64,000 nt of DNA, taken from assembly GCF_022548875.1 (NCBI RefSeq), contig NZ_JAKZEW010000008.1, forward strand, positions 1-64,000. The letters are read 5' to 3'. A model generated the notes under the pieces. It saw only the letters and a program-made list of their open reading frames with translations. It was not told where the DNA came from and searched no databases. Shown piece after piece: positions 1 to 6,884 of this stretch. How positions within the stretch are numbered: the first letter of the stretch is position 1; the number at the start of each line of letters is the position of its first letter. Position numbers and translations under genes: made by a program. Source of the DNA: Glycomyces sp. L485 (GTDB taxonomy: Bacteria; Actinomycetota; Actinomycetes; Mycobacteriales; Micromonosporaceae).

Positions 1-590
1 ATTCGACACACCGGGCTCATCCCCGCTCGCGCGGGGAGCACTCACTGCGCCACTGCTGTACACTACGCATCCAGGGCTCATCCCCGCTCGCGCGGGGAGC
101 ACGGTAAACGTGCGGCACCAGTGTCGCGCCGCCGTGGCTCATCCCCGCTCGCGCGGGGAGCACACATGCATCCCAGCGAACACATCGGCGGACGGCGGCT
201 CATCCCCGCTCGCGCGGGGAGCACTCGAAATTGTCCGCCGCGAGACCCTGGATTACGGGCTCATCCCCGCTCGCGCGGGGAGCACCCTACCCATACAACC
301 AAACACGGGTACCGGCCGGGCTCATCCCCGCTCGCGCGGGGAGCACGGGCTCCGTGCCGCTTAATGCCTAGGATGAGAAGGCTCATCCCCGCTCGCGCGG
401 GGAGCACGTCGCCACGTCCGAACGGGGCATCATCGTAAACGGCTCATCCCCGCTCGCGCGGGGAGCACGGTACCGGCCGTTAGAATCGACGCTAGGCGGT
501 TGGCTCATCCCCGCTCGCGCGGGGAGCACATAAGTTCCGAAAGTCGGAACGCTTCCGAGTCGGGCTCATCCCCGCTCGCGCGGGGAGCAC
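1..590 (-). CRISPR. Type I-E CRISPR array, ten repeats visible
   Basis: Ten identical 28-nt repeats begin at 14, 75, 136, 197, 258, 319, 380, 441, 502 and 563. Each starts GGCTCATCCCC and ends CGGGGAGCAC on the plus strand. The period is exactly 61 nt, giving nine complete 33-nt spacers; bases 1-13 are part of a tenth, so the array continues beyond the left edge. The reverse complement, GTGCTCCCCGC...GAGCGGGGATGAGCC, is the usual actinobacterial I-E repeat orientation. The array is therefore read leftward, in line with the cas genes, with the leader at 591 and up. The repeat core forms a CCCCGC/GCGGGG hairpin, the expected Cas6e substrate. No repeat is degenerate, so the leader-distal end is not in view. 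Confidence 0.98.
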
Positions 591-705
591 ACTTCGTGTC
601 CTTGGACGATCACTACCCAGTCCACCATTTTGCATTAATCACCACTGTAGATGATACTTCTTCGATCCCAGCGACTTCATCCACTGCAGCAGCTCATCGG
701 GCAAA
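591..705 (-). promoter_or_regulatory. CRISPR leader between cas2 and the array
   Basis: The 115 nt between the cas2 stop and the first repeat are AT-richer than their surroundings close to the array, including TTTTGCATTAATCACC near 632-647. This is the leader position expected for I-E systems, holding the pre-crRNA promoter and the spacer integration signal. No single promoter was chosen. Confidence 0.7.
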
Positions 706-1050
706 TCAACTTCCGAATCTGCGTCGCTTTGAAGCTTTACTCCAGCCTGGTTTCAACTTGCCACCAGTTCGACTTGCTGATGCCGGGCGCTTCATCAGCG
801 TCACGCCGTCGAAATCCACTGGTTCCCACTGATGATCATGCGCTTCGAAGGTGTAGCCCTGTTCGTTGTTCGTCTGGTACACCAGCAGTGCCCTTCCCGA
901 GCCGGCAAGTTCTTGGACCCTGGCCCACAAGCGCTCCCGTACCCGCCTGCTCAGCTTCCCTACGAACACTCCCGCCGAAATCTCGAGCATCCACTGGGTC
1001 AGATGCCCGCGCAAGCCTGCGGGGCATGCGGTCAACACGATCACCGTCAT
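706..1050 (-). CDS. cas2: Cas2, type I-E (CRISPR adaptation)
   Basis: This 114-residue protein is the structural half of the Cas1-Cas2 spacer integrase. The N-terminus MTVIVLTACPAGLRGHLTQW, the ISAGVFVGKLS segment and the NEQGYTFEAH...WEPVDFDG block are typical of the I-E Cas2 (YgbF/CasF) family, which is distinct in sequence from classical Cas2. The lysine/arginine-rich tail ending near KASKRRRFG is also usual in actinobacteria. The start overlaps the cas1 stop by one base (TGATG). It is the last cas gene before the leader. Confidence 0.96.
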   Translation of the reverse strand: MTVIVLTACPAGLRGHLTQWMLEISAGVFVGKLSRRVRERLWARVQELAGSGRALLVYQTNNEQGYTFEAHDHQWEPVDFDGVTLMKRPASASRTGGKLKPGWSKASKRRRFGS

Positions 1051-2060
1051 CAGAACGGCACCTCCGATTCTCCGGGTCTCTGTCCGTCGGGACCAGTGGT
1101 CTCGCCATAGTTCCTTCCCCCAGGTACCGATTCGCCCATTTCATCCCAGAGCGTTACTTCAGCAGCCTGCATCCAATAGTCCTCTTGGGCGTCCGCCGTT
1201 TCCGGAACAGGTTCTTCGGAACCGAGCAGGCCGCGGATGTCCCGCACACATCTGGCAAGGATCTTTCCGGAACGCATCGCGTCTCGGACCGCATGTCGGA
1301 TCGCTGAGGAGACGTCATTCGGCCTGTCAGCCACCACGTTGAAGGCCACCGGGATGGTGATCTCGGCCTTGTACAGGTCCGCGATGTCATATACGAATGC
1401 GCGGGAATGACCCGAGTGGATGAATCCTAGCGCAGGCGACGCACCCAGCGCTACTGTTACCGCGTGTACCATGCCATACAGGCATGAATGGGCCACGGAC
1501 AGCGCCTTGTTGATCGGATCACCTGCATCGAAGTTCTCCGGGTCGAATTTCCGCGAGCCCCACGTGACGCCAGTCCGCTCCGAGTGGTCCTTGTAGCAAC
1601 GGTGGACCCGGGCTCCCTCGCGCCCGCGCAGTTGCTGCATAGTCAGTGTGAAGACGTCGTCGTCTTCTGGGAACCGCATGGCGTACATCCGCCTGGCCAC
1701 GCCGAGACGCAGCGAACGGTTGCTGACAAGCTTCGCCTGCGACTCGATGAGCCCGGTGGTCTCGGCGAGTGGACGGCCATGCGCGTAATAGCGTACGCCG
1801 AACTCCCCAACCCAGATCACCGTCGCGCCGTTTTCGGCCAGCAGGACCATGGCCTGGTGCGTCACCCGCGTCCCCGGGCCAAGCATGAGCACACCAAGGC
1901 CGGCTGCGGGCACATGGACGACTCCCGCGGCGTCGGTGATGGTCACGGCATTCGCGTCCCGTCCCAGCGTGCTTCGCTCCGTGTACAGGAACGACAACCG
2001 GTCCTCGACTCGAACCAGGTCCGGAAGCTCGGGTGGGGGGACACCGGGAAGAGCGGTCAT
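1050..2060 (-). CDS. cas1: Cas1, type I-E integrase
   Basis: This 336-residue protein is the catalytic subunit of the spacer-acquisition integrase. The expected metal-binding residues are visible: E148 (GREGA), H215 (GFIHSGH), D225 and D228 (YDIAD). Their spacing (67, 10 and 3) equals that of E. coli Cas1 E141, H208, D218 and D221. The C-terminal 60 residues are acidic and proline/glycine-rich, as usual for the family tail. The ATG overlaps the cas6e stop by 4 nt, so it is co-translated with the interference genes. No lesion is visible and the adaptation module looks functional. Confidence 0.97.
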   Translation of the reverse strand: MTALPGVPPPELPDLVRVEDRLSFLYTERSTLGRDANAVTITDAAGVVHVPAAGLGVLMLGPGTRVTHQAMVLLAENGATVIWVGEFGVRYYAHGRPLAETTGLIESQAKLVSNRSLRLGVARRMYAMRFPEDDDVFTLTMQQLRGREGARVHRCYKDHSERTGVTWGSRKFDPENFDAGDPINKALSVAHSCLYGMVHAVTVALGASPALGFIHSGHSRAFVYDIADLYKAEITIPVAFNVVADRPNDVSSAIRHAVRDAMRSGKILARCVRDIRGLLGSEEPVPETADAQEDYWMQAAEVTLWDEMGESVPGGRNYGETTGPDGQRPGESEVPF

Positions 2061-2743
2061 GACATGCTCCCTGCCACCGGGGCCAGGGTGAGCATCCCGC
2101 AGCCGTATGCTTTGGCTTTGCCGATACCAGTTACCAGGGTGCGGCGCATGGTGTCGGGGTCCTCGATCTGCAGCACGCCCTCGAAGGTCGCGACTCTGAG
2201 GTCCACCGGCGGGCCGCCGTCCTTGCTGAATCTCAGCCAGGACCGGTCTCGGACTTCGACGTTCAGATCCCCATCGTGTTTATCTGCGATGGAGAACCCT
2301 CGCGCCGAGCAGCGGTCGAGCAGCCATTGCAATTGCTGTGCGACGGTGACATGCGCCAGCCGCTGCCCTTGCTTGCCCGGCCGCAAGTGGACATGATGGA
2401 CGGGGTTGGCAGTCAACCGGAAGGCCCACTGCTGCCCCGCCCCCAGCGTCTCGAGCAGCTTGTCGTACGGGCGGGTGTCCCAACCCTCGGCGAAGCCTCG
2501 CACCGGCCAGCCGGCCTGCTCAACCAGGTGTGTCAGGTCCGGCTCCTCTGGACTGGCGATGTATAGGAGCGCGCTGTGCCGAGAATCTCGATCGAGTCGC
2601 CAAAGTATCCGCGCTTCGTCGGTGGCCAGCCGCTCGGGTTCTGGGAACCCGTGCAAGACAGCTGCATGCAACTTCTGCGGCGAGGCCATGACGCGCCGGG
2701 CGCCCATGCGGGCGGTATTGAATCGGAAGCGGGTCAGATACAT
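2057..2743 (-). CDS. cas6e: Cas6e, crRNA-processing endoribonuclease
   Basis: This 228-residue RAMP protein (CasE/Cse3) cuts pre-crRNA at the repeat hairpin and stays bound to the crRNA 3' end in Cascade. The N-terminus MYLTRFRFN and a histidine in the QKLHAAVLHGFP helix, the usual catalytic His region, are present. The C-terminal glycine-rich loop GIGKAKAYGCGML is also present. The frame is open upstream to 2911, but that part overlaps cas5. The ATG at 2743 lies one base after the cas5 stop and fits the family start. Confidence 0.95.
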   Translation of the reverse strand: MYLTRFRFNTARMGARRVMASPQKLHAAVLHGFPEPERLATDEARILWRLDRDSRHSALLYIASPEEPDLTHLVEQAGWPVRGFAEGWDTRPYDKLLETLGAGQQWAFRLTANPVHHVHLRPGKQGQRLAHVTVAQQLQWLLDRCSARGFSIADKHDGDLNVEVRDRSWLRFSKDGGPPVDLRVATFEGVLQIEDPDTMRRTLVTGIGKAKAYGCGMLTLAPVAGSMS

Positions 2744-2744
2744 G

Positions 2745-3443
2745 TCAGCCCCCGAAAAAGGCGAACGGGTCGTGGCTTGCCTGGCGTGCGTCCGGGTTGT
2801 CGATGGTGACGGATTCACGGACCACCTGCCGCCACGAGTACTTGCGGTGGCGAGGGTCGAAGCTGACCGGCTGATCCCTAACCGACTCACCGCCCTCATC
2901 CGGGCGCGCATCGCGGACGACCTGGAGCGTTACTATGGTGTGCTGCCGTCTGCGATGGTGCTCTGAGGCTTCCCACCGGTGGTTTGTCAACACGGTCTCC
3001 AGTAGCCTCTCATCCGTGCCGGCGAGCACCGGTTTGCCTGGCGGGCAGGATCGCCGGCCGAGATACGGCAGGAAATACGGGCGTCGAAGGGCCTCTACTA
3101 GGCTATCGATAAGGGTCTGGTCGCCTTCAACTGCGGCGAGGAATACCGCGTCGGTGAGATAGAAGCGGTCGGCGAGTGCCGCATCGGCCTTCGGATCGTC
3201 GAGCGGTCGCGAGGTCTGATAGTCGCGCAGCACGGTCCCAGGTTGGTCCACTCTGACGCCGAAGCGCACCCCGAGCAGCTCGGTGATCGGCTCAGTGCGA
3301 CGCATGCCCTTTGCCGCGGCTAGCATGCCCAGCACCCCGCTCTTGGACGGCGCGTAGTCGGTGAGGCGGCGGCCAAAGCGGCTGGAGGTCCCCCACGATT
3401 GCATCGGCCCGGCCAGTCGCATCAACAGAGTCTTCCTGAGCAT
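2745..3443 (-). CDS. cas5: Cas5e, Cascade crRNA 5'-handle subunit
   Basis: This 232-residue RAMP protein (CasD) binds the crRNA 5' handle and caps the Cas7 filament. The N-terminus LLMRLAGPMQSWGTSSRF is the family signature, with an arginine-rich region (RRTEPI) and the motif PYLGRRSCPP in the middle. The ATG overlaps the cas7 stop by one base. The length is normal. Confidence 0.96.
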   Translation of the reverse strand: MLRKTLLMRLAGPMQSWGTSSRFGRRLTDYAPSKSGVLGMLAAAKGMRRTEPITELLGVRFGVRVDQPGTVLRDYQTSRPLDDPKADAALADRFYLTDAVFLAAVEGDQTLIDSLVEALRRPYFLPYLGRRSCPPGKPVLAGTDERLLETVLTNHRWEASEHHRRRQHTIVTLQVVRDARPDEGGESVRDQPVSFDPRHRKYSWRQVVRESVTIDNPDARQASHDPFAFFGG

Positions 3444-4552
3444 CAGGACTCACCGATCCGCTCGGTGACGAGTTCGGCCGCGCCGTCGAGCAGCCCTGTG
3501 ATCGTGGTTTCTTCGCCGGCCTCGGCCAAGGATTTCGTGCGGGAGCCCACACACAGGGCCCAGGCTCTCACTGGGACCTGCTCATAGGTGTCAGCAATGT
3601 CTTCCAGTTGCTTGGCGAGGAGTTCACACGCGGCTTCGACGCGACCCTCGTGCTGCCTGATCGGTTGCTCGTAGGCACCGACGAGGTTGATCGCCTGGGT
3701 GTCGCGGACGGTTACCAGGACCGCCTCGGGGAGGGTGCGGTTGGCGAAGGTGTTCATCTTGCCGCTGGGCATGCTCGTGATGAAGCTCTGCAGGAACGCA
3801 CGGGTCGCCCGGACTGTCGCCTCGTCGTCCCCGAGATTCTCACAGAGCCGGTCGACATCAACAGTGGCGTAGCGGTAGAGCGTCGCGGAGTTGAATTCGA
3901 CGGTCCCGATCATCCCGGCACCGGTCTCATCTTGCTCTTCCTTCTCGTCGTCGACGGCGGTGAAGTAGTCGAACTCGGTCTCCACCGGATGGACGCTGAT
4001 TGCGTGGGCCACTTGGCAGGCGGCGTCGACGTTGAGCGCGGCGTCATCGGCGATCATGCGTCCGAAGAGGGCCACGTCAATCGAGTTATGATCTTGAAGG
4101 ATTCTCTTCAGCGCCTTCTTGTCGGGCTTCTCTCCCGAACGGGCCGTCGCGACAATGGCCCCGGCAAGGTTCTCGATCTGGTTGGTGCTGAGGAAGACCA
4201 GATATCCGGGCTCCTCGATCTCGTTGTCCTTCTTCTGGACTTTGACCTTGATGCCACCTTCGCTGAAGGCCTTGACTGTCAAGTCCCGTGCCTGCTCCTC
4301 GAGTTCCGGCGCGAGCGCCGTAACCCGGTTCGCTACAAGTCTGACGATCTGCTTCGTTCGCCACCCCAGGTCGGCACCGTCTAGGGTCTCGCGGAAGTCG
4401 AGCCGGACGGCGCGCTTCCAGGACTGGCTGGAGACTCGCGCACGGCGCGCCCCTCCGTAGACTGCGGTCTTCGGCGAGCCGGTGTCGTCCCGGTTGAGAT
4501 TGGCCGGCGGAACGGTCTGCAGAGCATGGATATCGATAATGGTGCGGGACAT
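3443..4552 (-). CDS. cas7: Cas7e, Cascade backbone subunit
   Basis: This 369-residue protein (CasC/Cse4) would form the six-subunit filament along the crRNA in Cascade. Family features are the N-terminus IDIHALQTVPPANLNRDDTG followed by PKTAVYGGARRARVSSQSWKR, and the later AFLQSFITSMPSGKMNTFANRT block. A Shine-Dalgarno AAGGAG inside the end of cse2 precedes the ATG, and the gap to cse2 is 2 nt. Confidence 0.97.
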   Translation of the reverse strand: MSRTIIDIHALQTVPPANLNRDDTGSPKTAVYGGARRARVSSQSWKRAVRLDFRETLDGADLGWRTKQIVRLVANRVTALAPELEEQARDLTVKAFSEGGIKVKVQKKDNEIEEPGYLVFLSTNQIENLAGAIVATARSGEKPDKKALKRILQDHNSIDVALFGRMIADDAALNVDAACQVAHAISVHPVETEFDYFTAVDDEKEEQDETGAGMIGTVEFNSATLYRYATVDVDRLCENLGDDEATVRATRAFLQSFITSMPSGKMNTFANRTLPEAVLVTVRDTQAINLVGAYEQPIRQHEGRVEAACELLAKQLEDIADTYEQVPVRAWALCVGSRTKSLAEAGEETTITGLLDGAAELVTERIGES

Positions 4553-4554
4553 GG

Positions 4555-5232
4555 CTACTCCTTCTTCTCGATGCCATCGTTGTGATTTGGTCTCCGTTGC
4601 GGTCTGGCGCGCAGGTACTCACGACCCCAGAGCGATCGAACGCGCTCAGCGCCGGTCAGTCCGGCCACGGGGTCAGGGCCGCGCTGGAACATGCGTAGGT
4701 CGTCAACGAACAATCCATAGTCGAACCCGATGTCCGCATCCCGGAGTCGAACAATCAAGCCCCTCGCATGGTGGCTGAGTTCGCCGTAAGTCGCGGCGGT
4801 GCCGAGCGCAGTGAAGCGCTCGTAAACGGTCTCCTCATTCACAGCACCGGCCGCGAGACGCTGTATGGCCGCGGCAAGACTCGTTCCGTTCACGTGCATG
4901 CCATGCTCATGGCGCGACTGCTGATGGAGAGACCACAACGTGACCGCGGTGTGGAGCGCCCGTTCAGCATCGCTCGGCCCTTCGGAAGGCAGGTGCTCGA
5001 GGTCCAACAGTGCGTCAGGGAGCCAGCAGGCCTCGGGGACACTGGCGGCTCCGGGCTCCTCCTTGATCGCCTGCCGCAGCTGAGCGAGGGAGCTGACAGC
5101 ATTGGGACGGCCGTTGAGGAACTGCCGCTGCAACTCGGCGATGACTTTGGCCGCATGCTCCCCCAAGGGCTTTCGACGCCGTCGGTAGCGGGATTCGCGG
5201 GTTGCCGGTCGGGGATTGTCGTCGGTGTCCAT
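4555..5232 (-). CDS. cse2: Cse2/CasB, Cascade small subunit
   Basis: This 225-residue, mainly alpha-helical protein dimerises along Cascade and stabilises the displaced DNA strand. The basic N-terminus (RYRRRRKPLGEHAAKVIAEL), the LHTAVTLWSLHQQSRHEHGM block and the arginine-rich C-terminus match actinobacterial Cse2. Its ATG overlaps the cse1 stop by one base. Sequence conservation is low in this family, but the gene order leaves little doubt. Confidence 0.93.
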   Translation of the reverse strand: MDTDDNPRPATRESRYRRRRKPLGEHAAKVIAELQRQFLNGRPNAVSSLAQLRQAIKEEPGAASVPEACWLPDALLDLEHLPSEGPSDAERALHTAVTLWSLHQQSRHEHGMHVNGTSLAAAIQRLAAGAVNEETVYERFTALGTAATYGELSHHARGLIVRLRDADIGFDYGLFVDDLRMFQRGPDPVAGLTGAERVRSLWGREYLRARPQRRPNHNDGIEKKE

Positions 5233-6884
5233 CAGTCGGTCCCCTTTGCTTCAGTCCGTTCTGGGAATGCGAGCGGCAGCGCCGCCCGGATACTGCGGCG
5301 GAAGGCGATCTCAGCGGCTGCGCTGTTGCGGCGAAAGTCGCCTTCTTTGCGTCCCTTCCAAGCCGCCGTGCCGCTGGAGGCCGCCAGCCGGGCGGCGAGG
5401 TCGAGCACGGTCGTGCCGACTGTCTGCTGCCACGAGGCCCGCTCACGGTCGGTGTCAATATCGACGCTCAAGCGCGCGAGCCACTGGCGGTATTCGGTGT
5501 CGAGCGTGGCATAGGCGGCCTCGGCAGCAGTTTGTCCAACTCCGGCGACGTTGTCCCGGTCGCCGGCCGCCCGGGCCAGATCACGGGCAAGAGCGGCGAG
5601 AGCACTCACCGCCTTCTCAGCGTCAGCGGCGGCTGCGGTGACCGCGGTGGCAAGTTCGGGATGCTCGGTGTCAAAGACCGCAGCGGCGAGGCTGAGGCTG
5701 TCGTCGACCAGGTCGTTGATGACCGCTTCTTGCGTGCCATATGCGATTCCCGTGATGTGGTACTTGATCCGACGGTCTCGGGCGAGGGCCCCGCTGTTCT
5801 GGGTGCGGGCTACCCAAAGCAGCGCTAGGGGCGGGAGGGCATCGTCGCTCGCCGTGGGGCGTCCAGTGGTAGCTGGAAGTGCGGCTGCGAGCCCCCTCCA
5901 GATGTTCCTGCTCGGATTGTGCTGTCGGGGCAGGTACACCGCACGCCCCATCTTCAGTTGCCGTTCCTGGTTCTTACTGCGGCGCCATGCCGCCATCGGT
6001 TCGGTCTTGAACTGGTCACGCAGCTCGAGCTTGTCGCCTTGGCAGATGATCGCACCGGTGACGCCGCTCTCATCGAAGACCAGGTTGAGCCGGCGTGACT
6101 GCCACGTGTACAAGTCGAGCAGGCCTAGCGGGGTCCCTTCCGAGTCCCGCTCTTCCGGTGCTGGTCCGTGCGACCCTCGCTCCCAGACCGGTACGTCGCC
6201 CGGATCGATCTCGGCCCCGTGCTCATCGAGGAACTCGTCCGGAATCAGGTTCAGCAGCAGCGTCTCAGTGAGGTTGTCACCCTCGGGATAGATCGCCCCG
6301 ACCCGTCCGAGTGAGCCCGGGCCTATTGGAAAGGACTTGCCGCCTTTCATCCTCGGGTCGCCTACTGCAGCGCCTTTGATACCGGAGAGGTCGAACGCCT
6401 GGCAGTGGACAATCCAGCGGGCGGCCTCAGCGAAATCGATCCGTTCGAGCCCGTCGGCGGCCCGCATCGCGTATTTCGGTCTCCCGGTGGGAATGTCGGC
6501 GATGAATGCAGACAAACTGGCCTCTTCCTTCTTGGTCTGAAGGTCGGCGACCTGATAGAACGGCGTCTGTAGGTGCAGCAGGTCGAAACGATCACGGTAA
6601 CGATTCAAGTAGTGCGTAACGTCATCGACAGGGAACCTGCCTGCCCGCCACATTGCCCCCCACTCCTCGGTGCTCTCTGGTCCTTTGATGGAGCTGTGCA
6701 GAATGGCCAGCGCCAGCCGGAGAATCGGAAGCGCCTGGGTCGGGATGTCGCCGAGCAGACGCGTGTAGTCGCTTGAGTTCGCAAATAGCCCGGTGAGGGA
6801 GAGCGATTCGACAGTGCCGTCGTGTCGCTGGGCGAGCAGCCAGGGCTCGTCGATGAGGTTGAAACTGAGGTTCACAGTGTCCAC
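5232..6884 (-). CDS. cse1: Cse1/CasA, Cascade PAM-recognition subunit
   Basis: This 550-residue large subunit (Cas8e) recognises the PAM and recruits Cas3. The N-terminal FNLIDEPWLLAQRHDG and SLTGLF segments, the IPTQALPILRLALAILHSS segment and the MQLPRQ-like region (VYLPRQHNPSRNIWRGL) are family hallmarks. The frame is open far upstream only because it shadows cas3. GTG at 6884 is preceded by GAAGGA at six bases, and a second GTG at 6875 overlaps the cas3 stop as GTGA. The upstream one is preferred. Either start leaves a short overlap with cas3. Confidence 0.94.
   Translation of the reverse strand: MDTVNLSFNLIDEPWLLAQRHDGTVESLSLTGLFANSSDYTRLLGDIPTQALPILRLALAILHSSIKGPESTEEWGAMWRAGRFPVDDVTHYLNRYRDRFDLLHLQTPFYQVADLQTKKEEASLSAFIADIPTGRPKYAMRAADGLERIDFAEAARWIVHCQAFDLSGIKGAAVGDPRMKGGKSFPIGPGSLGRVGAIYPEGDNLTETLLLNLIPDEFLDEHGAEIDPGDVPVWERGSHGPAPEERDSEGTPLGLLDLYTWQSRRLNLVFDESGVTGAIICQGDKLELRDQFKTEPMAAWRRSKNQERQLKMGRAVYLPRQHNPSRNIWRGLAAALPATTGRPTASDDALPPLALLWVARTQNSGALARDRRIKYHITGIAYGTQEAVINDLVDDSLSLAAAVFDTEHPELATAVTAAAADAEKAVSALAALARDLARAAGDRDNVAGVGQTAAEAAYATLDTEYRQWLARLSVDIDTDRERASWQQTVGTTVLDLAARLAASSGTAAWKGRKEGDFRRNSAAAEIAFRRSIRAALPLAFPERTEAKGTD

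Noticed and set aside
110-600. Open frames rich in RSRGEH and SSPLARGA repeats
   Set aside because: They are translations of the CRISPR repeats.
591-740. Minus-strand open stretch reading VDLPDELLQWMKSLGSKKYH between cas2 and the array
   Set aside because: About 37 codons without a start codon or ribosome site; it lies in the leader.
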